Shown: positions 22,713 through 35,865 of the stretch, piece by piece
Numbering within the stretch: the stretch's first letter is position 1
How the letters are laid out: the number at the start of each line of letters is the position of its first letter
NCBI GenBank assembly: GCA_021399445.1
Contig: JAJTUQ010000003.1
Coordinates: 5,766,001 to 5,830,000, forward strand
Reading direction: 5' to 3'
Length of the DNA: 64,000 bases
From: Xylogone sp. PMI_703
Taxonomy: Eukaryota; Ascomycota; Leotiomycetes
Notes under the pieces: generated by a model
The model's input: only the letters and a program-made list of their open reading frames with translations
Told to the model about the DNA's origin: nothing
Databases searched by the model: none
Program-made: the position numbers and the translations under genes

Positions 22713-25428
22713 TCAAGATGGGCAGAAATCATAGTTGCCCTTGTCGCCGTTGTTGCCCCACCACCAGGGGAAGGGAACAGGTTTACCACCGGCACCAAAG
22801 ACTGCAAAGGATAGGATAAAGAGTACTGTGAGACTGGCACCGTCAAAAGCACCAGTGACCAAGTAGGAATAATCCTTGAAAATGCGTGGGCGGTAATTTC
22901 GGAGGTAGAACTGAGTGAAGAATCCGGCTGCAATCTGGCTCCAAATGACACAAGTCTGAGACTGGTTGTAAGGAATATAGCCAGCATACTGGATGAACTG
23001 AGGCAAATTGATCTCCGAGAGCGAGAAGTTTCGAATCTTGGGGACAAACTAATGATATCCAGAGTCAGCGAGACAACGAGACAAAGCATGGTACTGTCAA
23101 TGCAGTAAGAAAAGATGCACTTACTTGTACAATGAGACGATGGATGAGAACAGCACCAGCACCAATGGCAAGACCAAGGGGTACCATCGCATACCTAGAG
23201 CCACTTTGGTAAAGGTATTTAGCCAGTGCCCAAGAGGTTGCGTTAGTGTTGTATGACTGGATGGTGGCACCACTCCAAGAAGAGTCGCCGTTGCCGTCAA
23301 CAAGGAGCTCCCGGTTGCCAGTGATAATACCGATCATGACACCATAATTAATAAAACCACCCAATATAGTACCATAGATTTGGGTAAGGAACATAACTCG
23401 AGGAGGGATCTTGACTATATTTATAAGTCAGCAACAACACTCGTCAATATCAACGAACAAATAATACATACGATATTCACCCATCTTCAAATCATTAGAC
23501 AAATTGACGGCGTTCGAGATGACATTATGCGACCAAGCAGCGAAATACATATTACCAACAGGTCGGCCAGGAAGCATGAGACCTGCCATCATCTTTGATA
23601 GGTTGTTTGTGGCAATACCATTACCGTAGCGTGCGTAGAGAATGGTACTCTGCAATATTGTCAATAATGCTCTACATAAAGTATCGCATATGGGCTACTC
23701 ACGAATGGCGCAATTATTATACCTAGGATCAGCGAGACGATGTATGCCCAGACAGGAAGAGTAATGTTCTCTTTGATAATGACGACGAGGCCAAGAACAA
23801 AACTGAACACAAGTATGAAGATATACCACCACCATGGTGTTTCTTTATAATGCTTAGCCATGTGCACATGGTGCCTATCGTCAAAGTTTCCTTGTCTTGC
23901 GCTCTTGTATGCCTTGGCAATGTCTTTGCCCCAGAAGACGAAGCAATGGGCTATTAAGGCACCGATCTAGGCGACGTTTAGTCTGTGGCTAGACGATTGA
24001 TCAACGTCTACTAGGTTTGGAGACTTACAGCAGCGTTTGCCATGAACATTGAGTATGCGAATGAACCAGTGAGTCTAGGGATACCAAACTTGGACAGAGC
24101 GTCCTTGTCGAGTACACCACCAGTGAAAACTTTAGAGATAGGGTAACTGGTGCCATCTTCTGACAAGAGTCGAGTCGACATGAATGGAAGCTTTCTTGAG
24201 TCCCAACCATTGCCGTAGTAGATGGCAATCATCGCAACGTAGCAGAAAAGGAATCCCGCAGCAGCATTGGCTTGGAGCTTGAGAGGGAGAGAAGTCTGGA
24301 AGGAAGTAATCTAGAAGAGAGCCGCTCAGTTAATCTCATCACACCAATGTGGGACACACGGTCTTACATATTGCCAGTCAAAGGAGAAGTTGAACAGCCC
24401 CAGCCCCTCGTTGTTGATAGAGCCACCGAAGATGGTTGTGAGAATTTGAGCCTTGCTACCGGTAGCATGCATCGCAGCGAGACATGGAATGGAGATCGAG
24501 TTGAGGAATGGGAAGATATAAGCTGGGAAGAACTCATAAATAAACATTCCCACAAAGGAGTACCAAAAGACTCGAAGAGGCTTAGAGTTCTTGAGGTTCT
24601 GCCAGTGAAGGCCTTGGAGGGTCTTGACAGTCGGAAGGGTGCTCCAGTAGACCGAATCAACATGCCAGACAGCAATGGGACGCATGACACCGGCAATGCC
24701 GTAGCCAAACAGTCCGATCGAGATGGTACTCAGGACGACGGTGGTTGCGCTCAGGGGCAGATTGTAGAAAAGGTCTTGTGCCGCAAACACTTGAGAACTA
24801 GCAGCTGCATTAGAGGCCCCTGTTGCCGTGATGGAACATACTGCGTGCTCCTTCAAACTCCAGGGTCCATAGTTAAAGAAGGAGACAATTTGGATCAACC
24901 GAGGAGGTTTGCCCACACCACCCTTTTCTCTCCACCGAGCCTCCATACGATCACCACGGGGCAGGAATGCGGCCCATGCGTTACCTAGGAAGTAAGCAAT
25001 AAGGACGATAAAGGTTCCTTGGATGGTAACGAGAGTTGGTTTGAACTAGCTGGAGGCTCAGCATATATCGAGGTAGGCATGCAAGTTATTTGAAGCCCAC
25101 AATATTAACTCACCTGGTAGATCTGGTACATGACAGCCTGGAAAGCCGCCAGCCCAGTGGCTAAGAAGATACTTCGGAAGGTTAGAGCAGACTCATGATC
25201 ATCCCGCAGCGGCAACAGGTGAGCTGCTGCATCAGCACCGGTGATGATGATAGCGTCCTCACTACCATCTTCCTTCTGATGCTCATCGCTGTCGTATAGG
25301 GGCGGAAGAGCAGTGATTTCAGTATCAGCTACCTTCTCACCTCCTTTGGTATATCCAGCTTCGTCAGCCTTACCCTCGACCGAGTCGAGGGCCGTGACAG
25401 AAACAACGTCGGCAACAGGGGCTGACAT
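22713..25428 (-). CDS. OPT-family oligopeptide transporter
   Basis: Seven exons: 25114-25428, 24368-25045, 24029-24310, 23703-23966, 23472-23649, 23125-23414 and 22713-23048. All junctions keep frame and give 780 residues, a normal OPT length. The acidic cytosolic N-terminus (about 80 residues) precedes many hydrophobic segments. Family blocks include NYGPWSLKEHAV, SPL-type loops and DLKMGEYLKIPPR, which is completed only by splicing exon 5 to exon 6. It ends PFPWWWGNNGDKGNYDFCPS. OPT proteins are plasma-membrane proton symporters of tetra- and pentapeptides, glutathione or metal chelates. I chose MSAPVADVV as start; an in-frame Met lies 18 codons upstream (25482). Most introns have strong GTAAGT or GTGAGT donors. 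Confidence 0.92.
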
Positions 25429-26878
25429 GTTGCGTAGGGGCAGTAGCGATTGTCGGGGGTCCTGGAGGAGCAATGCAAACACCCTCGTCGCCGCAGCGGC
25501 ATGCTCCCCTTTATATGAATCTTCATGCTCAATAATGCCAGCAGCTTGCTATCTCAATCTCACGTCTGCTCACGTCTTTCGTGGCCAATATTCGCAATCT
25601 TTGCACGGTGTTCCATCGCAAGACTGTGCAGGCCCAGGTCTCGGTTGACACCTGAATCGGGAAGGTGTGATGCTTCTGGACCCGAGCATATGGATCACCT
25701 TCTTAATCCAGCCTTTATCTCGTGCGGCAAAGGGCATCTGAGCGCAGATGGATGGCAACGGTTTTCACCCAGGTGGCGGATGGCCTCGAGATTTTATATT
25801 ATACGATGCTCGCTCTCTATATGTACAGGATCAACCGCCAGTACAGCAAGTTTTTTGTTGTATTGTCTCGATGGATATGGACATATCGGTAGAAAGAGGG
25901 AGCAGCACTAATCCCGAAGAAGCAACCGAGTTCTCATCTCATACGAAAGTAAGACGGTAGAGCCTTAGGATCGCCGCGGGTTCTAGATGGCCCGACAGCA
26001 TGAAAGAAGGGCCTCGTCTCGTGTTGGGCATCTCGGCGAAATCTGGGCAGATTCTGTAAAGGGAAGCTAGCTATGCGGGTTGCTTCTATCGGATTATCCA
26101 GCAGCGGTTTGAATGGCCGAGACATTGAAAAATAACAATACCAAGTGAGTTTTTCGTAAATATATAGAGAGATAGATAATGATATATCCGTATAGTGAAA
26201 GAAACGACCTGACCAATCAAGTATCCCTCTGCTCTATGTTACTGTCGGCTCTCAAATAATGTACCTACCATACGCCAACGATAGTTGAAGTCAGGCGATG
26301 AGCTGCTATTTCTGGGATGCTGATGGCAGACATACCCATCGTGTGCAAGTCGGTATCATTTCCAATATATATAAAACCCTGCGATAATTACCTTTGTTAG
26401 ACACAATTTCGCTCAACGACCTCAAAAGCTCGTCACGCAATTTCGTTTACAAGCGTTTCATCCTGTGTGATGTTACACGCCACAGTTGACTGGCCAGCCA
26501 CTGCATCCCAAGTGGTTGGTTTTTCCATATCTAGAGTTATGGTGCAAGTGGCACGCAAGAAAGCATAATCGCCCCGGCTGTATCGTGTGCAACTGATACA
26601 GAACAAAGAGCAGTATCTGACAGTAATGCCGGTGGAAGCCGGAGAATAGGGGTACCGGTAGCATAAGCATAACAGCCTAAATAGTGTTTAATGGCAAATC
26701 TAACGAAGCATGATTTTGGTTAGGCCTAAATTACTAAGCAGTCCCTGATTTTGATTATGGCCCCTCTATCACGTGTGCGGGGCATGTTTCTGCCTCAGGC
26801 ACTAACTCAGCAACACAAATTTCTGATTTGAGGTCTTGCTTCCGCTTTCCAACTTCGCACAAGGCTGATGGAGGATCG
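25429..26878. other. Divergent spacer between OPT gene and DPH4
   Basis: About 1.45 kb serving as upstream region of both genes. Short open frames here do not resemble known families. Nothing further is supported. Confidence 0.4.
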
Positions 26879-27412
26879 ATGACACCCACAATATCATATT
26901 ATGAGATCCTTGGCATCCCGCAAGCTCTTTATGGTGATTCAAATGTGTCGGTGAAGACGATACGCAGCGCCTATCGAAGAGCGCTTCTGCACAACCATCC
27001 GGACAAGGCCCAGGTTTCCCAGCGACCAACTGCCACGTCAAGAAATGTAGCTCGCTATTCCATCGACCAGATATCGCAAGCATACACTACCCTATCGAAC
27101 CCCAAACTTCGAGCAGAATATGACACGCAGCTTAAATTACAGACTGCTACATCGCACATCGGAGAGAAGTATCACACTGGCGTGGAAGTTGCAGATCTGG
27201 ACGACTTGGAGGTGGACGAGGCAAATGGGACTTGGTATAGAAGTTGTAGGTGTGGGGATGACCGAGGCTACTTGATTACGGAGCAAGACCTGGAAGAAGC
27301 GGCTGCAGATGGAGAACTGGATGTTGGATGCAACCGATGCAGTCTCTGGCTGAAGGTTCTGTTTGGTGTGATTGAAGAGGATGGTGAGGAGGAGGAATCA
27401 AAGAAGGAATGA
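26879..27412 (+). CDS. DPH4: Diphthamide biosynthesis protein 4 (J domain + CSL zinc finger)
   Basis: Single exon, 177 residues. An N-terminal J domain (residues about 7-85) starts SYYEILGIP and carries the HPD motif in LLHNHPDKA. A C-terminal CSL-type zinc finger follows, with CRC in YRSCRCGDDRGYLI and the second pair in VGCNRCSLWLKV. This order is diagnostic of Dph4/DNAJC24, which binds iron and supports the Dph1-Dph2 radical enzyme in the first step of diphthamide synthesis on elongation factor 2. The start at 26879 gives MTPTISYYEILG; a longer in-frame start at 26828 would add 17 residues of no recognised kind. The tail is acidic. Confidence 0.92.
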   Translation: MTPTISYYEILGIPQALYGDSNVSVKTIRSAYRRALLHNHPDKAQVSQRPTATSRNVARYSIDQISQAYTTLSNPKLRAEYDTQLKLQTATSHIGEKYHTGVEVADLDDLEVDEANGTWYRSCRCGDDRGYLITEQDLEEAAADGELDVGCNRCSLWLKVLFGVIEEDGEEEESKKE

Positions 27413-28111
27413 TGTCCGTATATCCAGATAATTCCTCGAATGGTTCCGCACTCGCGTGCAGCATGGTCGCTGGACGGGAGGTCCATGGAATCACATTTGA
27501 CATTCAAGAGCGCAACAGAGATCCGGGACAGCATACACTATCAAAACGCTAGAGATGCCCGATCCAAGGTTGATATAAAGTGTTCCAGATCCCGCCTCCG
27601 CGGTGCATGACGGTGATGAACGAATAGAATGTGCCGACTTCCTATGACTTCCAATCAGAGCTCAAGAAGAGCATCTTGGTCGCCTCAAACTTGCGGTGAA
27701 TCTTTGCTCTCGCAACAACTGAGTGCTATTCCGCCTCAGTGAACGCCAACCCAATCATGGACCAGAGGTCGACGTGGGTTGGGAGGACTGTTACGTTGCG
27801 TGAAGAAGAAAGAAAGAAGAAGAGCTGTGCCGGCCGCGACAACAGATGCATTAATTCCTCGCTTGCTGGGGTCAGCATTGTTCAACCCTCAGGCATTTCG
27901 GACCTGCTCATGTGACCTGGCAGCCAAAGCCCAATAAGGTTGACGCTTTGACCTCGGAGGTAAGATTTTGGCAGGGCAACATCTGGTCCATTCACTGCAT
28001 CACTACTGCCCGCCGCCTTTCTTTCAAGCAGTCACGCACGTACTAGCTGCTACCCCACCTTCTCTTTTCCTGCAACTCTTCTTTCCTCCATTTCAACCTC
28101 TTCTGGAGTCG
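27413..28111. other. Spacer upstream of the M1 aminopeptidase
   Basis: About 700 bp holding the DPH4 3' flank and the aminopeptidase promoter. A C/T-rich leader precedes the ATG at 28112. A weakly protein-like minus-strand frame at about 27550-27820 has as many stops as chance would give. Confidence 0.4.
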
Positions 28112-31100
28112 ATGCGTGTGATCAAAAGCGTGGTCGATTCCGCGATCACTTCTCCGGGTCTCGTCCGCCCTACTGCTCGCGCTTTTGCTTCGACAACCCA
28201 GCGAGGATTGTTCACGAACAGATTTCCTGCGCTTGCTACTGTTTCTTCTCAGACTTCACCGTAAGTCTACCAACACCTTCCAAGATGACACTACTCGAAT
28301 GCCTTGATAGCGGGGTCATGGGTGTTTGATGACACTCTCTTACTGCCTAGATAGGCAGGCAGCTTATTTGGTACCATTGGCACTGCGTATGCTAACCTGT
28401 CATTTCAGATACCAGAACCTTTCAAAACGGCCCCAGGTCCCGAATTTCTTCAGACACACACTCTCTTCGACTTCAACTATCAGACATTGCTCTTATAGAC
28501 GCCACGAAATGTGCAAACTACATGGAGGGCAGGATGGTGCTAGTGGTGGGGTGAATGTGACGCATGGTCGAGAGATACTGCCTGCCAATGTCATTCCAAA
28601 GCATTACGACCTTATTCTAGAGCCCGATTTCCAGAACTTCACATTCAATGGCAAGGTCACTGTGGATTTAGATGTCGTGGAAGATACCACCTCGATATCT
28701 CTCAATACACTGGAGATTGATATTCACAGCACCAAAATTCTCTCGGGATCCGAGACCATTAGGTCAGTAAACAGCTGGTGGCCCAGACACTGGTGATGGC
28801 TATATCCTGGTCTGACTCGTGATAGCACGGCCCCTTCGCTCTCCTACAATGACAATACACAGACTACCAAGGTTACCTTCCCTAAGACCATCCCCAAGGG
28901 GTCAAAGGCTCAGCTGGAGATGCACTTCACAGGTCAACTCAACGACAAAATGGCTGGTTTTTACCGGTCGACGTATAAGAACGCAGACGGAACTGAGGGT
29001 ATCCTGGCCACAACCCAGATGGAGCCAACTGATGCTCGGCGGGCTTTCCCCTGCTTTGATGAACCAGCTCTGAAGTCTGAATTCACGATTACCTTGGTTG
29101 CTGACAAGAACTTAACCTGCTTAAGCAATATGGATGTTGCTTCTGAGACAGAGGTTCGCTCAGAAGTCAGTGGCACAACCAAAAAGGCGGTGAAGTTTCA
29201 CAAGACTCCCAAGATGTCTACATATCTCCTTGCTTTTATCATTGGTGAGCTTAATTACATAGAGACGAAAAACTTCCGTGTCCCTGTACGAGTTTATGCC
29301 CCACCAAGCCAGGACATCGAACATGGCCGATTTTCTCTGGAGCTTGCCGCTCGGACCCTGGAGTTCTATGAGAAGACTTTCGACAGCAAGTTCCCCTTAC
29401 CAAAGATGGATATGGTGGCCATTCCAGACTTCTCAGCCGGCGCCATGGAGAATTGGGGTTTAATTACTTATCGCGTGGTGGATCTACTCTTTGACGAGAA
29501 AACGAGTGGTGCCTCCACCAAGGAACGGGTTGCAGAGGTTGTCCAGCATGAGCTTGCTCATCAATGGTTCGGCAACCTTGTTACCATGGATTTCTGGGAT
29601 GGTCTATGGCTCAACGAGGGCTTTGCTACATGGATGTCATGGTACTCTTGCAACGTTTTCTATCCAGAATGGAAGGTATGGCAAACCTATGTCACCGACA
29701 ACTTGCAAAGCGCGCTTTCTCTCGACTCCTTGAGAAGCAGCCATCCCATTGAAGTCCCTGTCAAGAGAGCAGACGAAGTCAACCAGATCTTCGATGCCAT
29801 CTCGTACTCTAAGGGATCTTGTGTGCTTCGCATGATCTCCAAGTATCTTGGAGAGGACATCTTCATGGAGGGTATTCGACAGTACTTGAAGAAGCACGCC
29901 TATGGCAACACTCAAACTGGGGACCTTTGGGCTGCTCTCAGCGCGGCCAGTGGAAAAGATGTCTCCAAAGTTATGGATATCTGGACGAAGCATGTCGGAT
30001 ATCCCGTGGTTACTGTTACTGAAGGCAGTGGAGAAATCAAGGTAAAGCAGAATCGTCTGTTGCGAACCGCCGATGTCAAGCCCGAGGAAGATAAGGTTCT
30101 TTACCCTGTCTTCCTTGGTCTTCGAACCAAGAAGGGCATTGACGAGTCACTCGTCCTCTCAGAACGGGAAGGTACATTCAAGCTCGAAGATACGGATTTC
30201 TTCAAGTTGAACGCAGATCACACAAGCATCTACCGAACTTCCTACACTCCTGAACGGCTGGAGAAGCTGGGCAAGGCTGCTAGAGATGGGCTTTTGAGTG
30301 TTGAAGACCGGGCAGGGATGATTGCAGATGCCGGAGCACTCGCGGCCTCAGGTTATCAAAAGACTTCGGGTGTTTTAAGTCTACTCAAAGGCTTTGATAG
30401 CGAGACAGAGTTTGTCGTATGGAATGAGATCATCGCCCGTCTCTCTGCTATTCAGGGCGCTTGGGTCTTCGAAGACAAGAGTGTTCGTGACGGTCTCGAA
30501 TCTTTCCAGAGAGATCTGGTTAGCGAGAAGGCCCACAAGGTTGGATGGGAGTTTAAGGACACCGACGAACATATTCAACAGCAATTCAAGGCCATGCTTT
30601 TTGGCAGTGCTGGATTGGCCGGAGATCAGACCATCGTCAAGGCTGCTCGCGAAATGTTTGCCAAGTTTGCTAAGGGAGATAAATCTGCAATTGATCCCAA
30701 TATTCGAGGAAGCGTTTTCGGCATCGTCCTGAAATATGGCGGCAAGGAAGAGGTAAGATCACAACCAGCACGTTGAATGAACTAAACTAACAGTATTTTC
30801 AGTATGATGTTGTACTAGATACCTACCGCAAATCCACCAACAGTGATGAGCGCAACACTGCCCTTCGCGCCCTAGGTAGAGCTAAGGCTCCAGAACTTAT
30901 TCAGCGGACTCTCACCCTTCCATTCGGTGGCGAAGTGAAGGAACAGGATATCTACCTCCCACTCGGCGGTCTCCGAACTCATGCTGAAGGTATTGAGGCG
31001 TTGTTCGGCTGGATGACTGACAATTGGGATGAGCTCACTCGTCGACTGCCTGCTGGTCTCTCCATGCTTGGAACGATGGTATCCATTTGCACGTCCAGCT

Positions 31101-31291
31101 TCACCAGCAAAGAGGGTCTAGACCGCGTACAGAAATTCTTCAGTACAAGAAGCACTAAAGGTTTTGACCAGGGCCTTGCACAGAGCTGCGATGCCATTCG
31201 CGCCAAGGATGCCTGGATTGCTAGGGACAGAGATGATGTGAAGCAGTGGGTTGAGGCGTACAAGCCAAAGACTATCAAGAGTGAGCTGTAA
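28112..31291 (+). CDS. M1-family zinc aminopeptidase (Ape2/Aap1 type) with mitochondrial-type leader
   Basis: Four exons (28112-28260, 28409-28762, 28826-30752, 30803-31291) give 972 residues. The first 83 residues are rich in R, S and T and poor in acids (starting MRVIKSVVDSAITSPGLVRP), as in a mitochondrial presequence. The catalytic core has the exopeptidase motif GAMEN (residues 373-377) and the zinc site H409-E-L-A-H413 with E432 in NEGFATW. The C-terminal ERAP1-like helical domain follows and runs to the end. The enzyme removes N-terminal residues from peptides. An in-frame Met at 28509 (residue 84, MCKLHGGQ) starts the conserved body and could give a leaderless cytosolic form. Introns 1-3 are 148, 63 and 50 bp. 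Confidence 0.93.
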
Positions 31292-32217
31292 AGGATTGGT
31301 TGGTTCTCGTTTGTTTTAATAGTATTGCATTGCATTGCGTTACATCGCCATCGTGATGGGATCGATGGACTCGGCTGGGGTATCCGAGAGGCTTAACGGC
31401 ATAACACTGGCGTTTTTGGCCTTTTCTAGAGGTCCATAGCCGTAGAGCAGTTCCTCTGTTACGATGTATCTGCATAAACCAACGGAGTGGAGACGAGACT
31501 CCTCCTGGTTACATGTCTTGACTATGTTACATATATATACGGCTTGTAAGGCCGTTGGCTCTTCCTGCAGAGAGGCAGTGCGCACATGAGCGATTGAATA
31601 AATACACTTCTCTCCGCATAATACTTCGTTGTATAAGTAGATTTTTGTAATAGCCGTTCCATGTGTATCATTAAGGAGTGGCAAGTTACGTTAGGAGAGA
31701 AACAGAAACGCAAAGATCATATCTCCCAATAGCAGTGACTACGTTTTAAATCCTGTTAAATACTCTTACCTTTCTGCAATGGTATCCACACAAAGACAAA
31801 AGAGAATATGAATGGATTCACTGTACTAACTCAACTTAATTCTCATACCATGGCAAAGCTAATTTATATACATACATGAAAAGCATGACATCCCTGAAAA
31901 GGGGTAGTAAAGTTTCGGATTCAGGTCACGTTTCTCCCCATTCCTCTTTGCAGCGTTCAGTAAGAAACAAAAAAACAAGCCTGGAAAGCACCCCCACAGA
32001 CAAGAATCGACAAAAGATAAAAATGGTAAGGGATTGGTATAATGAGGTTCTCTATTCATTAAGATATAAGGATTAAGCGGACATATAAGTAAGCTAAATG
32101 GGCCGGTACATAAAAGGTAGCACCGCTCCAGCACGAGAATCAAGAAGAATCGGGACAGGTCGTCATGGAAATCCTGGTCCTCTTTTTCTCTCTCTTGTTT
32201 TCTCTATTTTTCTCTTT
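31292..32217. other. Convergent spacer
   Basis: About 930 bp of 3' flanks between the aminopeptidase and the carboxylesterase. No gene is supported. Confidence 0.4.
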
Positions 32218-34282
32218 TTACGCCAGGAAGTAAGCTGCGAAGACGGCACTGAGCAACGCAACTAGCGAGCTTGATACCTTCAACGAGCTGGCGCCATTAG
32301 GAGTGACGGTTGGGAGGCTGGGTGCGGTGGTGACCGGGATAGCTGGTGTTGACACTGCAGCGGTATGTGTAGGGATGACCGAGCCCGTGGGTGTGACTGT
32401 TGGTGGGAGCACGGTTGCTGGGATGCTGGATGGGATGCTCGAGGGGAAGCTGGCGAAGGAGCTGCCGCCGATGGTTCGTACCTGTATACCGGCAACACCG
32501 CCAGCAATATCACGAGCGTGGAGTGGACCAGATCCGGAATTACCAGAGCAGAGTGCGTCGTAGTAGCTTGGGAGACCGAGATTGGTGCCGGTGATGCTGT
32601 TGTAGCCCAGGCGGATCAGAGTGGGCTTGGAAGGGTCGTAGATGGGCCAGCCGCCAGCGTAACTGGTGAGGCCAGTCTCGGGGGACTTTGCGAATGCAGC
32701 CCAGGCACCACGGATGTAGTTGGCGATGGAGACCTCGGCGGCCGAGGGAGCTGGGTTCTGGATCATGTTGTTGAAGAGAAGGCTGAGCTCGCTGGAGTGG
32801 TAGGCACCAGAATCATGGTAGATCTCGGTGTTGGGGAAAGCACCGAACCATCTGTATCTCCAGGTTGGAATGCTGTTTGCAACGGAGGCATTGGCACGGT
32901 AGCTGGCTGGGCAATCGAAGCCCTTGGTGTTGAATTCGGACCAGTAGGGGCTTTGATGGAAGACGCCCTGGAGAGCGGAGGCAGCGACGAAGAGTCCGGC
33001 TTCATTGTCAGTGTTTCCAACGAGCAATGGGGCCTTGATGAGCTGGCCACTGGCAGCGCGCGTGGCATAGTTGTTGAAGACGACCTTGTTGTCAATGGTT
33101 GGACCGAAATCACCAATGCGTCCGCTGGCAGTGTGAGCAGGAACAGCCTTGAGGATCTGGTGAGCGTCTTTGGTGCGCATGCATGCCAGCACCGCCACAG
33201 GGTCGGTGGACAAGCCACAGTCGACTGCTCCAGCCACGGTGATCCAGGCGCCCTCGCTCTTGGCTGGCGTGCTGGGAAGTCCAAAGCTGAACGCGGTGCC
33301 TGATGCTGCAATCAATCCAGACACGATCGGATCCTCCGTCCAGGCAAAGGCGTAGTAGTCGACTGATGCAGCGCCTGCAGACTGGCCGAAGATAGTGATC
33401 CGGCTGGCATCACCACCGAAGGCGTCGATGTTCTCTCGCACCCATTCGAGAGCGAGACGTTGGTCCAAGAGTCCCAGGTTGTTGCGGGTCTCGGGGCTGC
33501 CTGGGAATCCAAAGATGCCCAATCGGTAGCTGGAAGGGTTCAAAGGGTCAGCATGAGAGGAAGAATTGAGAGAAGAAAGAATACAATCGGTTCCTTACTT
33601 GAATGATACCAGGACGACATCCTCCTGGTCGGCGAAGTGCTGTCCATTGTATGTTGGGTTGGAGGAAGAGCCCTCAGCGAAACTGTCGCCCTGAATCCAG
33701 ACCAAAACTGCCTTCTTCGCTTCTCCCGTCTGGGGCTTCGTCCACACATTCAACGTCAAACAATCCTCACTGGCGATGTTCTTATCAGCCTCGAGCACCT
33801 GAACTCCGACTGGCGTGATACCAGCAGCGCCTTGGTTGGCCGCACTGACGGGCGCACGAGGTGAAGCCAGGCACGAGAATCCCTACAACCACATAACACG
33901 TCAGTCTTTCCGTAACCCCAAGCAATCGAGCCATGCCATCCATCCATCAACCAAGCAATCTACTCCTATCACAACAATCCAGGGTGTGACGACTCACGAA
34001 ATCGGATCCATTGATGGCCGCGCTCCCAACGAACTTCTCGGGCGGCGCAAATCGCAGGTCCCCAACGGGAGGTTGCGCATAGGGGATGCCCAGGTACTCG
34101 GATACTTGTGTCGCAGCATGGGCAGCGTGACCCTCGACTGGACCACTGGAGGTCTGGACGACCTGGCCAATGGTCCAGCTGTTACTCGATCCCTCCTCCT
34201 GGATGGGTACCTCGAAGGCGTTTTGGTCGAAAGCAGAGGCCGCAGCGCAGCATGCTAAGAGGACAGAGACGGTGGTCCTCAT
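32218..34282 (-). CDS. Secreted, GPI-type carboxylesterase (type B / cholinesterase-lipase family)
   Basis: Three exons (33998-34282, 33599-33882, 32218-33529) give 626 residues. A signal peptide [17 protein letters not shown] leads into the type-B carboxylesterase fold, with [16 protein letters not shown] and [10 protein letters not shown]. The catalytic triad can be read as S240 in FGQSAG, E366 in NTDNEAGLF and H434 in SGAYHSSE. The splice between exons 2 and 3 completes [14 protein letters not shown]. After the domain comes a Ser/Thr/Pro-rich stalk of about 60 residues and a hydrophobic tail, [17 protein letters not shown], typical of a GPI-anchor signal. It probably acts at the cell wall or plasma membrane on unknown esters. 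High GC and strong codon bias give long antisense shadow frames here. Confidence 0.92.
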
Positions 34283-35045
34283 TGTGGGGATAGGAATACG
34301 GGTTTGAAACGAGTGGAATGGGTGGGAAAGAAAGGAAAGAGAAAAAGAGCGTGTTTGGAGGAGGGGATTGGTGAGTAGAAAAAAGAGAGGGAAGGGAAGA
34401 ATCAGAAGCAAGGACGAGCAATTGGATACAAAGATACCGTAGGGAGATTCGCAGCGGGCCTGGCTCCACGGGATGGGCAAGCTTTCCCACTCTGATCGCT
34501 CTGCCACTCACCTGGTTTTCCGACCAAGGGGAGCAGACAATCTCGGGACCCTGGCAGACGACATTTCTGTAAGCCTGCAAGCTGCAGCGTACAGTTCCTG
34601 TCTGGGAGGTTAGTTTAGGTCTAGCAAAACATCGTACCTTACGTACTGGCAGTACAACGAGGTACCTCACCATAGAGGTGCATAGGGAAGAGTACCTTGA
34701 GGGACATGAGGGAGATGGAGGGATAAGACAACCCCGGCGAGGGGCTAGGATGAAGCCCATCTTGGTCGTTCTCTCGTCCCAGGATCCGTGCATGGGACCC
34801 GCCACACAAGCGTACAAACGTGCAAGCATCGCGATGCTGCCCTGGGCATCTCTCGACCAAGCTCGGCCATGGCGAGATTTGGATTCTCCAAGCGGATTGG
34901 GAGTGGAGCAAGGAGTGAAGCAACAAGAGATTTGGTCGAGCCATCTGTATGATGCTACTTGGTATCCTTACATCAAGCAGGCCACAATTACCCTTCCAAA
35001 GCGTCCAACTTAGGTACCCATCCTGCCACTGTTGTTGGAGAGTTT

Positions 35046-35070
35046 GTACTGTACTGTACCGTACCGTACT
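35046..35070. repeat. Five GTACY pentamers
   Basis: GTACT/GTACC units are repeated five times without interruption. GTAC is self-complementary, so the tract reads similarly on both strands. Confidence 0.6.
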
Positions 35071-35840
35071 GTGGTAGCCTGTGAGGCCGGTGTTTTGTTC
35101 AGATGAAGGGGCACGATGGCACGGACGGATAACAATGGGACTGGGGGTGCCTGGCGCTCCAGAGCTTTCAAGTGGCCCGGTGCTCCCCCTCCTGGCACCA
35201 GCCCAGAAAGGGGCGCTGGGGCCGAGAGTAGCGAGAGGATTGACATGATTCACCACCCGCAACGGCAACCAACGTCCGGCCCCAGAGCCACCAGGAGGAG
35301 CCACGGATCCAGGGGCCGTTGTCCATCGTCATCACGGCTTACCATTATCACCCATTGTACCCTCCATGCTGGGCCCGTCACATTGCTGATTGCTTTGATT
35401 ACGCTCATCTCTCTGGACGGTCCGCCCTCAATTGTCTGTGCCATGGCGAAGCGGCACTTGGGACCCTTAAACAATCGTTGCGACACCAAGGCGACGGACT
35501 CCAATTGAAGACAATAAGGGATCCTCCCCATATATCTCGTGTTTTATGCGGGGAAGAAAGAGACACCCAGCATGGTGGGGAAAGAAGGAAAGATACAATG
35601 GAACAATACCCGTAAGGCGGCGATGCCGTTCTTCTCTACAGGATCCAGCGAAAGAAAAGACAGGAAAGCCGTTACTTGACAGTACCGTAACTCCGTGGTG
35701 CGGCAAACCCGCAGAACCCGTTCCCCAGCCCTTTCCCAGCCACGGAGCCACAGCTCACCACTCATCACTTTCTTACCACCTGTCGCCCACTGAGCTGCTT
35801 GCGCCCGAAAACAAGGTTCGCACCTAACGCAAGCCAATGC

Positions 35841-35865
35841 CCACCACCACCACCACCACCACCAC
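35841..35865. repeat. (CCA)n microsatellite
   Basis: A run of eight CCA triplets lies in non-coding sequence. It is expected to vary in length between strains. Confidence 0.85.

Noticed and set aside
24272..24988. A 238-codon plus-strand frame
   Set aside because: It is antisense to OPT exon 2, which has clear family sequence.
27550..27820. A minus-strand stretch that reads somewhat like protein, with three in-frame stops
   Set aside because: The number of stops equals chance for about 85 codons, and no family was recognised. It could be a decayed gene, but evidence is too thin.
32365..33303. A 312-codon plus-strand frame
   Set aside because: It lies fully opposite the carboxylesterase exon, and its Gly/Ala/Trp-rich translation reflects that gene's codon bias.
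34639..35304. A 221-codon minus-strand frame
   Set aside because: Low-complexity Gly/Pro/Ser/Arg-rich translation in promoter-like DNA, with no splice context or family resemblance.
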